From contig CAIRFY010000388.1 of NCBI GenBank assembly GCA_903877945.1, forward strand, positions 1 to 12,736: a DNA stretch of 12,736 nt. The letters are read 5' to 3'. The DNA comes from an uncultured Oscillochloris sp. Its GTDB lineage: Bacteria > Chloroflexota > Chloroflexia > Chloroflexales > Chloroflexaceae. The notes beneath the pieces are model-generated. The model ran no database searches, was not told the origin of the DNA, and saw nothing but the letters and a program-made list of their open reading frames with translations. Both the position numbers and the translations under genes were made by a program. Positions 1 through 6,406 of the stretch are shown here, in pieces. Position 1 is the stretch's first letter. Each line of letters opens with the position of its first letter.

Positions 1-375
1 AGGGATGTTTCAAACGCACGTGACAGTCTTGCGACGAAACGATGACGCGGTGAGGCGCTCCGTATCGCCACCTCGCCTCCTCGCCACATCGCCACATCGC
101 CTCCTCGCCACCTCGCCTCCTCGCGTCCTCGCGTCCTCGCCTCCTCGCCTCCTCGCGTCCTCGCGTCCTCGCGTCCTCGCCTCCTCGCCTCCTCGCCACC
201 TCGCGTCATCGCGTCATCGCGTCATCGCCTCCTCGCGTCATCGCCACCTCGCCTCCTCGCCACCTCGCCTCCTCGCCTCCTCGCCTCCTCGCGTCATCGC
301 CTCCTCGCCACCTCGCCACCTCGCGTCCTCGCCTCCTCGCCACCTCGCCGAATGTGCCCATTTTGAAACATGCCT
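1..375. repeat. 8-bp tandem array (35 units) bounded by inverted repeats
   Basis: Positions 65-344 are 35 in-register 8-bp units. Each is TCGC followed by one of a few 4-mers (CACC, CTCC, CACA, GTCC, GTCA). The array is framed by AGGGATGTTTCAAA (1-14) and TTTGAAACATGCCT (362-375), which are inverted repeats with one mismatch in 14. Between the left repeat and the array, 41-57 reads as reverse-oriented array units: its reverse complement matches 226-242 at 15 of 17 bases. The array can therefore fold back on itself. Open frames run through it only because the unit contains no stop in any frame; they have no gene-like composition. Function is unknown. It ends about 125 bp upstream of the mraZ promoter. 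The left inverted repeat starts at the window edge, so the element could extend further. Confidence 0.9.
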
Positions 376-501
376 TAGTAGTGATAAATAGCGCTTTCGC
401 TGTTGGCCGTCGATCCTGAATGATTGTACCAGACCTCACGAGTGTAAAGAGTACTACCTATACCAAAACATCACAAAATGCTAAAAAACGCCTTTTGGAG
501 C

Positions 502-530
502 TTGAATTTGCACGTCGAGTGGTATATAAT
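502..530 (+). promoter_or_regulatory. sigma70-type promoter of the mra operon
   Basis: TTGAAT at 502-507 (-35, keeps the TTGA core) is separated by exactly 17 bp from a perfect TATAAT at 525-530 (-10). The predicted start of transcription is near 537, about 80 nt before the mraZ start codon. The DNA between the upstream repeat element and this promoter (376-501) contains no gene or recognisable site. The MraZ boxes directly abut and follow the -10, which supports this as the regulated promoter of the cluster. Confidence 0.8.
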
Positions 531-566
531 GGGGAAAATGGTGGGGAAAAGTGGAGCCAAGTGGGG
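530..566 (+). promoter_or_regulatory. MraZ-box operator (TGGGG-type direct repeats)
   Basis: TGGGG at 542-546, TGGAG at 552-556 and TGGGG at 562-566 repeat with a 10-bp period, that is 5-bp boxes with 5-bp spacers. A further TGGGG lies at 530-534, 12 bp upstream of the next. In studied bacteria MraZ binds direct repeats of TGGGN with 5-nt spacers in its own promoter and represses transcription. The boxes here cover the end of the -10 hexamer and the likely transcription start, which is the right place for autorepression. The fourth, off-phase box overlaps the last base of the -10. Confidence 0.8.
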
Positions 567-615
567 AATTCGAATGAATTTTCTAGGCGGAATGGTTTAA
601 CACTGAGGGGTACCC

Positions 616-1047
616 GTGTTTCTTGGAGAGTTCGAGCACAGCATCGACGATAAGGGACGGGTCGCCATACCTGCTCGTTTCCGCGAGGAACTGGGCGAAG
701 GTATGGTTCTCACACGCGGGTTCGATCAGTGCCTACAGGCGTTCCCCCGCCAGATCTGGCAGTTGCTCGCCCAAAAAGTGAGCAGCCTCTCGCTTGGCAA
801 CCCCGAGGCCCGCAACCTGCGCCGCATGCTCTTCTCCAACGCCGCTGAGGTCGAGGTAGACCGTCAGGGGCGAATTCTTGTGCCGCAGAACCTACGTGAG
901 TACGCCGGTCTTGTTGAGCAGGTGGTGATCACCGGCATGGACACCTACTTCGAACTCTGGTCGTCCGAACACTGGCGCACGATGATGGTTCAACTCGACA
1001 CGAGCGGTGCCGGGATCGCTGAGCAACTGGCGTCCCTTGGGATTTGA
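616..1047 (+). CDS. mraZ: Transcriptional regulator MraZ
   Basis: A 143-residue protein of normal MraZ length, starting at GTG with GAGGGG at 605-610 as ribosome binding site (5-nt spacing). MraZ is an AbrB-like DNA-binding protein that forms a ring-shaped oligomer and represses the dcw operon. The N-terminus MFLGEFEHSIDDKGR is the typical family start. The two SpoVT/AbrB-like repeats each carry the DxxxR signature: D11-R15 (DDKGR) and D82-R86 (DRQGR). It is the first gene of the cluster and lies directly behind TGGGG boxes, as expected for autoregulation. Its stop codon (TGA 1045-1047) runs straight into a short GATTGCA repeat that begins the gap before rsmH. No truncation or missing motif is seen. 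Confidence 0.96.
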   Translation: MFLGEFEHSIDDKGRVAIPARFREELGEGMVLTRGFDQCLQAFPRQIWQLLAQKVSSLSLGNPEARNLRRMLFSNAAEVEVDRQGRILVPQNLREYAGLVEQVVITGMDTYFELWSSEHWRTMMVQLDTSGAGIAEQLASLGI

Positions 1048-1134
1048 GATTGCAGATTGCAGATTGCGGATTACGGGATGAGAGCATAATCGTGGGAGAA
1101 CACAATCTACAATCAACAATCGTACATCTACAAT
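1048..1134. repeat. GATTGCA-type imperfect inverted repeat at the mraZ-rsmH junction
   Basis: GATTGCA is repeated in tandem from 1048 (two perfect copies, then GATTGCG and GATTACG). About 25 bp further on the opposite orientation appears as CAATCTACAATC and related words (about 1102-1134). The two arms can pair imperfectly. The 11-mer GATTGCAGATT at 1048-1058 is identical to one at 8751-8761 inside murD, so this is a dispersed repeat family in the genome. Here it fills the gene junction and supplies the region in which rsmH must start. Confidence 0.75.
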
Positions 1135-2048
1135 TCACACACATCTCTGTCCTGCCCAATGAGGTGCAGGCGGCCATGCAGCCGCAGCCCGGCGGGGTGT
1201 ATCTGGATGGGACGCTCGGCGGCGCAGGCCACGCCCTGGCGTTGCTGAGCGCGGCACAGCCCGGCGGGCGTCTGATTGGCATCGACGCCGACCCGACGGC
1301 CCTCGCGGCGGCGCAGATCCGCCTGGCGGCGGCGAACCTGCCGCCCGAGAGTTATGCGCTTCACCACGGGCGATTCGCAGAGATGACCACCATCGCCCGA
1401 AGTGCGGGTGTCACTGCGGTTGATGGTATTCTGCTCGACCTGGGGGTTTCGTCACATCAGCTCGACACCGCCGCACGTGGCTTTGCCTTTAGCAATGATG
1501 GCCCGCTGGATATGCGGCTCGACCCGACCCGTGGGTTCACAGCCGCTGACATTGTGAACCGTTTTGATGAAGTTGCCCTGGCCGACATTATTTTTCGCTA
1601 TGGCGAGGAGCGCGGCTCGCGGCGAATCGCCCGCCTGATCGTCGAGCGACGGCAGCAGACGCCGTTTAGCCGCACCGCCGATCTGGCTTCCCTGGTGGCC
1701 AGAGCCATCGGACGCGGCAGACACGACCGCATCCACCCGGCGACGCGCACTTTTCAGGCGCTGCGCATCGCGGTCAACGCCGAGCTTGAGCAGTTGGAAC
1801 ACGCGCTGCCGCAGGCCATCGATCTGCTCCGCAGCGGCGGGCGCGTGGCGGTGATCAGCTTTCATTCACTGGAGGATCGGATCGTCAAGCTCTTCTTTCG
1901 GGCCGAGTCAGGCTATGGCGGCAACGCGAATGAGCGCCCCGCTCGCCTGCGGATTATTACGAAAAAGCCAATCGAGGCCGGCGAGGCAGAACTGGCCGTC
2001 AACCCCAGATGCCGCAGCGCCAAGCTACGAGTCGCCGAGAAACTGTAG
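1092..2048 (+). CDS. rsmH: 16S rRNA (cytosine(1402)-N(4))-methyltransferase RsmH
   Basis: RsmH (MraW) uses S-adenosylmethionine to N4-methylate C1402 in the decoding centre of 16S rRNA. From the chosen GTG it has 318 residues, close to the usual 310-320. Visible motifs: the SAM-binding DGTLGGAGH at about 39-47, GIDADP at 63-68, LDLGVSSHQLD at 115-125, GPLDMRLD at 137-144, and VISFHSLEDR near the C-terminus. The frame is open back to a TTG at 1044 that overlaps the mraZ stop (334 residues), but the added residues are translated repeat DNA and family homology begins near THISVLPNEV. GTG 1092, with GATGAGAG just upstream, is therefore preferred; the start is uncertain. Even from 1092 the first 15 or so residues come from the repeat. 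Its position behind mraZ is standard. Confidence 0.95.
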   Translation: MGEHNLQSTIVHLQFTHISVLPNEVQAAMQPQPGGVYLDGTLGGAGHALALLSAAQPGGRLIGIDADPTALAAAQIRLAAANLPPESYALHHGRFAEMTTIARSAGVTAVDGILLDLGVSSHQLDTAARGFAFSNDGPLDMRLDPTRGFTAADIVNRFDEVALADIIFRYGEERGSRRIARLIVERRQQTPFSRTADLASLVARAIGRGRHDRIHPATRTFQALRIAVNAELEQLEHALPQAIDLLRSGGRVAVISFHSLEDRIVKLFFRAESGYGGNANERPARLRIITKKPIEAGEAELAVNPRCRSAKLRVAEKL

Positions 2049-2087
2049 GGGGCAGCCTGGAGGGTCGCCTACACACACGGAGCAACC

Positions 2088-2444
2088 ATGGCCGTTAATA
2101 CACAGCATATCTCATCGATCCGTCAGGCCCGTGAGCGACGGATCAGCATCCCGCACTACCTGCGCCTCGATGGTAGCCGCTACCTGTTCGGGCTGGTTCT
2201 CATTCTGGCCCTGATGAGCCTGATCGTCCTGGCCCAGACCGGCGTGGTGGCCACCAAGGGCTACGCGACTGCACGCCTTGAGAAGGAAAAGACGATCTTG
2301 ATCCGCGAGCGCTCGCAACTCCAGGAGCGTGAGGCCCGCGCACACTCCCTTGATCTGATTCGCCGTCGCGCCGAGCAAATCGGCCTGCGCCCCATCACGC
2401 CTGACCAGGTGCGCTACCTGAATATCCCCGCTGTAAGGAAGTGA
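2088..2444 (+). CDS. ftsL: FtsL-like cell division protein
   Basis: A 118-residue bitopic membrane protein: a basic cytoplasmic segment (1-31), one transmembrane helix at about 32-52 (rich in L, I, V, A), then a charged heptad-like coiled-coil region at about 60-97 and a short tail, GLRPITPDQVRYLNI. This is the architecture of FtsL/DivIC family divisome proteins, which bind FtsB/DivIC and FtsQ and help activate FtsWI at the septum. Sequence conservation in this family is poor, so the call rests on topology, size and its place between rsmH and the PBP gene, where ftsL normally sits. The start ATG has GGAG at 2079-2082 with 5-nt spacing. The gap to rsmH is 39 bp. Confidence 0.85.
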   Translation: MAVNTQHISSIRQARERRISIPHYLRLDGSRYLFGLVLILALMSLIVLAQTGVVATKGYATARLEKEKTILIRERSQLQEREARAHSLDLIRRRAEQIGLRPITPDQVRYLNIPAVRK

Positions 2445-2445
2445 G

Positions 2446-2488
2446 GGAGGGTATTTACGGGAAGGTTCCCCTCCCGTGAACACCCTCC
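2446..2488 (+). promoter_or_regulatory. Long near-perfect hairpin between ftsL and ftsI
   Basis: GGAGGGTATTTACGGGAAGG (2446-2465) can pair with the facing arm at 2468-2488 along about 20 positions, with two A-C mismatches and one U-G wobble and only a few loop bases. It begins just after the ftsL stop and ends 13 bases before the ftsI start. The following TTT is too short for a strong intrinsic terminator, so an attenuator, RNA-processing or translation-control hairpin is as likely. No experiment supports any of these; only the inverted repeat is seen. Confidence 0.6.
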
Positions 2489-2501
2489 TTTGAGATGGTC
2501 T

Positions 2502-4343
2502 ATGGCCACACGCACCAACAACTCGCCGCGAACCCAACCGGCAGATGTCGCGCCGCCTGCGCGGGTGCGGCTTGAGCGCTGGCGGATCAACGCCGTGCTG
2601 CTCCTCTGCCTGCTGCTGATTGCGCGGGTGGTGATTCGCCTCGCCGACCTCCAGGTGACTCAGCACGAGACGCTTTTGGCGAAGGCACGCACCGAGATTG
2701 ACCAGCAGGTGCCCATCCAGGCTCAGCGCGGCATGATCACCGATCACCTCGGTAATGTGTTGGCGATGGACGTGGATCGCGAGAGCCTCTGGGTTGTCCC
2801 TGCCCAGATTGATCGGGAGCAGGCTCCGACCCTGGCCCTGGCGCTCTCGGCCATCTTAAACAAAAAACATGAGGATATCCTCAAGATTATCACCGACGAA
2901 AATCATTACTGGCTCCCGGTGGAGCGCTGGCTTACGCCGGACGTGGCCGCGAAGATCGATGCGCTGAACGCGACCGGTCTCCAGTGGCAGTATGAGCCGC
3001 GCCGCGTCTACCCCCAAGGCGTCTTCGCGGCCCAGGTGATCGGTGCCGCTAACTATAACGCCGACGGGATCAGCGGCGTCGAGGGTTTCTACAATGATCA
3101 GCTTCAGGGGATTAATGGCAGCGTGCAGGCCGAGTTCGACCCGAAGAAGAACCTGATCGCTATCGCGCCATCACGTACCATCCCGCCGCGTAATGGAGCG
3201 AAGCTTACCTTAACCATCGACCCGCTGGTACAGTATGTGATCGAACGTGAGCTACAGAAGGCCGTCGAACTCCACCACGCCGACGGCGGCAGCGTGATTG
3301 TACTCGACCCGAAGACCGGCGCGATTCGCGGTATGGCGAGCCTCCCCACCTTCGACCCGAACCGCTACGGCGACTATCCGGTCGATGTCTACGGGCGCAA
3401 CCCGGCGGTCAGCAACCTGTATGAGCCGGGTAGTACCTTTAAAATGTTCACGGTGGCGGCTGGTCTGCAAACCCGTAGCTTCACCGCCGACACGCAGGTT
3501 GATGATACTGGCACCGTCTACCGCTTCGGCCAATCGCTGAGCAACTGGGATAGCGGGGGCAACGGCATGATCGACCCGGCCCACATGCTCTACTTCTCAA
3601 GCAATGTGGGAGCGCTCAAGCTTAATGAGATCACCGGGCCAGAGAAATTCTACAGCATGATCGGCAAGTTTGGCTTTGGAAAGCCAACGGGCGTCGATCT
3701 GGGTGGCGAGGAGGGCGGCATCGTCAATAGCTGGGGCACCAGCGCCTATAGCGATATTGACCTGCTCACGAACTCCTACGGCCAGGGTATTTCCGTTACG
3801 CCTCTCCAGATTGTACAGGCCGCCGGTGCTATCGCCAACAACGGCGTGATGATGAAGCCCTATATTGTGGAGCAGCGCTGCCAAGCCGACCGCTGCATCG
3901 ACACCACACCCACAAAAACCGGCCAGCCCATCGATCAGGGGGTGGCATGGACGATCCGGCGCATGCTGGTGAACTCGGCCAACCACTATGCCCCGGTGGT
4001 CTGGGCAGCCAAAACTGGCAATCAGAGCGACCAGTGGCTTGTGCCGGGCTACCAGGTGGCCGCGAAGACGGGTACCTCATCCATCCCACTGGCGAACGGC
4101 GGCTACGATGAAAGCTACACCATCGGCTCGGTGCTGGGCTTTGCCCCCGCCGAGGACGCTCGCTATGTCGTGCTGGTGAAGATCGACCGCCCTAAAGACG
4201 ACATCTGGGGCATCACCACGGCCATCCCCGTGTACTATCGTATTGTAGACCAACTGCTGCGCTACGAGAAGATCCGGCCCGACCCGGCCCTCGCCTCCCC
4301 AGGCCAGGAAATCCCAGGAATGACATCGACACCGACGCCGTGA
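2502..4343 (+). CDS. ftsI: Class B penicillin-binding protein (FtsI/PBP2-type transpeptidase)
   Basis: A 613-residue monofunctional transpeptidase that cross-links septal peptidoglycan, anchored by one N-terminal membrane helix (about residues 30-47) with the rest outside. The dimerisation/pedestal domain starts at the hallmark RGMITDHLGNVLA (about 76-88). The penicillin-binding domain has all three active-site motifs: STFK with nucleophile Ser311, SSN at 366-368 and KTGTS from Lys522. No PASTA domains are present at the C-terminus. ATG 2502 was chosen because it is the first good start; the frame is open from TTG 2490. The ribosome binding site is weak (GAGATGG), and a large hairpin lies immediately upstream. 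Position between ftsL and murF is that of ftsI, but no murE follows. A paralogous PBP2 role cannot be excluded from sequence alone. Confidence 0.93.
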   Translation: MATRTNNSPRTQPADVAPPARVRLERWRINAVLLLCLLLIARVVIRLADLQVTQHETLLAKARTEIDQQVPIQAQRGMITDHLGNVLAMDVDRESLWVVPAQIDREQAPTLALALSAILNKKHEDILKIITDENHYWLPVERWLTPDVAAKIDALNATGLQWQYEPRRVYPQGVFAAQVIGAANYNADGISGVEGFYNDQLQGINGSVQAEFDPKKNLIAIAPSRTIPPRNGAKLTLTIDPLVQYVIERELQKAVELHHADGGSVIVLDPKTGAIRGMASLPTFDPNRYGDYPVDVYGRNPAVSNLYEPGSTFKMFTVAAGLQTRSFTADTQVDDTGTVYRFGQSLSNWDSGGNGMIDPAHMLYFSSNVGALKLNEITGPEKFYSMIGKFGFGKPTGVDLGGEEGGIVNSWGTSAYSDIDLLTNSYGQGISVTPLQIVQAAGAIANNGVMMKPYIVEQRCQADRCIDTTPTKTGQPIDQGVAWTIRRMLVNSANHYAPVVWAAKTGNQSDQWLVPGYQVAAKTGTSSIPLANGGYDESYTIGSVLGFAPAEDARYVVLVKIDRPKDDIWGITTAIPVYYRIVDQLLRYEKIRPDPALASPGQEIPGMTSTPTP

Positions 4344-4416
4344 AGGTATGGAACGTACGTAACGAACAATAGCTCGACAAAACACAACACGCTACCGCAG
4401 TCCATACGAAGGATGA

Positions 4417-4425
4417 TGCTATAAT
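4417..4425 (+). promoter_or_regulatory. Extended -10 promoter upstream of murF
   Basis: TGCTATAAT at 4417-4425 is a perfect extended -10 element (TGN plus TATAAT) in the 142-bp gap between ftsI and murF. No good -35 is visible 16-18 bp upstream, which extended -10 promoters tolerate. Transcription would start near 4432, directly before the leader hairpins. This suggests murF and possibly later genes are also transcribed independently of the MraZ-controlled promoter. Confidence 0.65.
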
Positions 4426-4432
4426 TGCCCTC

Positions 4433-4471
4433 GGCTGTACCCCGGAGATACAGCCATCCCACTATGGGGAT
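4433..4471 (+). promoter_or_regulatory. Tandem hairpins in the murF 5' leader
   Basis: GGCTGTA (4433-4439) pairs perfectly with TACAGCC (4449-4455) around a 9-nt loop. Directly after it, ATCCC (4456-4460) pairs with GGGAT (4467-4471). The two stems would be the first things transcribed from the extended -10 promoter. They end three bases before the murF ribosome binding site (GAGGAGGG, 4474-4481). They could stabilise the 5' end or modulate ribosome access. There is no T-run, so they are not a typical terminator. Confidence 0.5.
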
Positions 4472-4485
4472 GTGAGGAGGGCAGC

Positions 4486-5967
4486 GTGTTACGACTGGTT
4501 CACGTCTTGTATGGTGTGCAGCCGCGATCAAATCGTGCGATGCCCCATATCCCAGTTCAATGGCAGGATCTGAATTTTGGCGATGCGGTGACGGACTCAC
4601 GCGAGGTTGAGCCGGGAACGTTCTTCATCGCTCTCGTCGGCGAACGCACCAACGGACATAATTTCCTGGCCGATGTGATTGCACGTGGCGCTGCGGGGGC
4701 CTTGGTTTCCCGCGCCGATGTTGAGGCCCGCCGCGAGACCCTGGCCCAGAGCGAGCGACCCTGGGCACTGATTAACCCGGCGACGGGCGAAGGTCTCGTC
4801 GAAGCAGCCCCCGGAACGTGCCTTCTCATCGCTGTAGACGACCCGCTGATGGCTTTGCAGCGGCTGGCCGTCTACCATCGGCATCAACTCACGCCGACCG
4901 TTGTTGGTATCACCGGCAGCGTGGGCAAGACCTCGACAAAGGAGGTCGTGGCGGCGGTTTTGAGCCGCCGGTTCCGCACCTTAAAAAGTAAACGTAGTTA
5001 CAATAGCGAGGCCACGTTTCCCACATCCCTGCTCAGTCTCACGCCTGAACACGAGGTAGCCGTGTTAGAGATGGGGATGTGGGCACCGGGCGAGATCCGC
5101 TTTCTGGCGAGTCTCGCCCGGCCACAGATTGGTGTGGTAACGAATGTCGGCCCATCACATTTGGAGCGCCTCAAGACGATTGAGGCGATTGCTCAGACCA
5201 AGGGTGAGTTGCCCGAGTCACTCTCCAGCGACGGCTGGGCCGTGCTGAATGCTGACGATGCGCGGGTGGCGGCGATGGCGAATTTCACCAACGCCCACAT
5301 TTTCACCTTTGGGCTCACGCCCACGGCGACGCTCTGGGCTGACAACGTGACGAGCTACGGGCTCGGTGGGATCGGCTTGCGCATTCACTATGGCGATGTG
5401 AGTCTGGATCTCCGGCTCCCGCTGATCGGACGTCATAGTGTGTACCTCGCCCTCGCCGCGATGAGCGTCGGCCTGATTATGGGCATGGGCTGGGACGAGA
5501 TCATCGCCGGGCTGAGTGACCCTGACGCCCAGCCTCGGCTGCGCGTGCTGCCCGGTGCCAACGGCTCAACCTTGATCGATGACTCGTATAATGCGGCACC
5601 GATCTCCTCGTTCGCTGCACTCGACCTGCTCGCCGATACCGACGGGCGACGGGTGGCGATCCTCGGCGATATGCTGGAACTGGGGACAGTCGAGGAGGAG
5701 AGTCATCGCCAGGTTGGTCAGCACGCTGCCGAGGTCGCTCAGGTACTCATCACTATCGGCCAGCGGGCCAGGTGGATTGCGGAGGCCGCCCAGGCGGCGG
5801 GTATGCCCGCCAGCCAGATTATGGCCTTTGATGCCAGTGCGGACGCAACCAGCGCCGCCCTTGCATTGCTCCAGCCGGGCGACCACGTCCTGATCAAAGC
5901 GTCGCGTGGGATGGAGCTTGAGCATGTTGTCGCAGCACTCCAACGCCAGCCTGGAGAAGAACTTTAA
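4486..5967 (+). CDS. murF: UDP-N-acetylmuramoyl-tripeptide--D-alanyl-D-alanine ligase MurF
   Basis: MurF adds D-Ala-D-Ala to UDP-MurNAc-tripeptide in the cytoplasm, with ATP. The 493-residue protein has the three Mur-ligase domains. The N-terminal domain includes VTDSREVEPGTFFIAL at about 35-50. The ATPase P-loop GITGSVGKTST is at 141-151, and EMGM (195-198) and NVGPSHLE (220-227) are in the central domain. DDSYNAAP marks the C-terminal domain. The DNPR-type signature of MurE is absent, and the EMGMWAPGEI block is MurF-like. Start GTG 4486 has an excellent ribosome binding site at 4474-4481; ATG 4540 is an in-frame alternative. The gene has its own candidate promoter and leader. Unusually, murE does not lie between ftsI and murF. 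Downstream it abuts a repeat element only 2 bp after the stop codon. Confidence 0.94.
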   Translation: MLRLVHVLYGVQPRSNRAMPHIPVQWQDLNFGDAVTDSREVEPGTFFIALVGERTNGHNFLADVIARGAAGALVSRADVEARRETLAQSERPWALINPATGEGLVEAAPGTCLLIAVDDPLMALQRLAVYHRHQLTPTVVGITGSVGKTSTKEVVAAVLSRRFRTLKSKRSYNSEATFPTSLLSLTPEHEVAVLEMGMWAPGEIRFLASLARPQIGVVTNVGPSHLERLKTIEAIAQTKGELPESLSSDGWAVLNADDARVAAMANFTNAHIFTFGLTPTATLWADNVTSYGLGGIGLRIHYGDVSLDLRLPLIGRHSVYLALAAMSVGLIMGMGWDEIIAGLSDPDAQPRLRVLPGANGSTLIDDSYNAAPISSFAALDLLADTDGRRVAILGDMLELGTVEEESHRQVGQHAAEVAQVLITIGQRARWIAEAAQAAGMPASQIMAFDASADATSAALALLQPGDHVLIKASRGMELEHVVAALQRQPGEEL

Positions 5968-5969
5968 TA

Positions 5970-6126
5970 GGGCTGTTGCAAAGTCGTGTGATCGCCGCTC
6001 AGCCCTCACCCCCCTCTCCCTGAGCGGGAGAGGGGGAGTCGGACGCATCCTGGTGCGGAATCTTCCCTCTCCCCGTGAGGGAGAGGGGCAGGGGGTGAGG
6101 GCCGGAGGGTGACTTTGCATCAGCCC
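5970..6126. mobile_element. MITE-like element with nested inverted repeats
   Basis: The outer ends are GGGCTGTTGCAAAGTC (5970-5985) and GACTTTGCATCAGCCC (6111-6126), inverted repeats matching at 15 of 16 bases. Nested inside are CCCTCACCCCC (6003-6013) and GGGGGTGAGGG (6091-6101), perfect inverted repeats. These in turn enclose two separate CTCTCCC/GGGAGAG hairpins. There is no open reading frame of note. The small size, matched termini and lack of coding sequence suggest a non-autonomous element or a remnant. The CTGTTGCAAA core resembles the ends of IS6/IS26-type elements, but no clean target duplication is visible at the flanks, so the family is not established. The inner GGGAGAGGG-type palindrome resembles dispersed intergenic repeats seen in other bacteria. 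Confidence 0.65.
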
Positions 6127-6146
6127 TGAGAGCTTTAACTTGGTCT

Positions 6147-6175
6147 TTGCAGTATACGCACAAATATGTTACACT
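6147..6175 (+). promoter_or_regulatory. Weak candidate promoter for mraY
   Basis: TTGCAG (6147-6152), a 17-bp spacer and TACACT (6170-6175) make a partial sigma70 match, just downstream of the MITE-like element. If real, it leaves a leader of about 225 nt before mraY. That leader (to 6406) contains no convincing gene: a 21-codon frame (6240-6305) lacks a clear ribosome binding site. A perfect GTCTCG/CGAGAC inverted repeat lies at 6277-6282 and 6296-6301. No known riboswitch was recognised. Confidence 0.3.
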
Positions 6176-6368
6176 GCCCAATGTGATCACGTAGGAAGGA
6201 TACTCGATAACTACGAGCGAACCGATTACGCGAGACACAATGCGTGGTGAGAGGGCTTACCCGTGCCAAACTGGTCGTCTCGGTTATGGCTACGTCGAGA
6301 CATAAACCCGGCCTGTGGACTGGCGATAAGACCATCCTCGGAATGGTATGCTGGGATGAAGCAGGTAT

Positions 6369-6406
6369 TTACGTACTTTCGGGTATGTAGAAAGTAGCAG
6401 ACGTAA
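6369..6406 (+). promoter_or_regulatory. Bulged 12-bp hairpin touching the mraY start codon
   Basis: TTACGT (6369-6374) pairs with ACGTAA (6401-6406), and ACTTTC (6375-6380) pairs with GAAAGT (6390-6395). The result is a 12-bp stem with a 5-nt bulge (6396-6400) and a 9-nt loop. The last paired base is immediately before the GTG start of mraY, so the structure covers where a ribosome binding site should lie. No strong Shine-Dalgarno sequence is visible there. The structure may influence translation of mraY. Confidence 0.5.

Noticed and set aside
65..344. CRISPR array
   Set aside because: Units are 8 bp and contiguous, with no unique spacers of 25-40 bp; the same holds for 11831-12046.
5..391. 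Long open frames through the first repeat array (both strands)
   Set aside because: They are open only because an 8-bp unit without stops is repeated 35 times; no start context, no domain and pure low-complexity composition.
420..653. Small gene before mraZ
   Set aside because: It runs across the promoter, MraZ boxes and the mraZ start in another frame, and shows no protein-like features.
4486..5967. MurE instead of MurF
   Set aside because: There is no DNPR-type motif, and the EMGMWAPGEI and NVGPSHLE blocks match the MurF pattern.
6240..6305. Leader peptide of 21 residues before mraY
   Set aside because: No clear ribosome binding site, no run of regulatory codons and no attenuator pairing that it would control.
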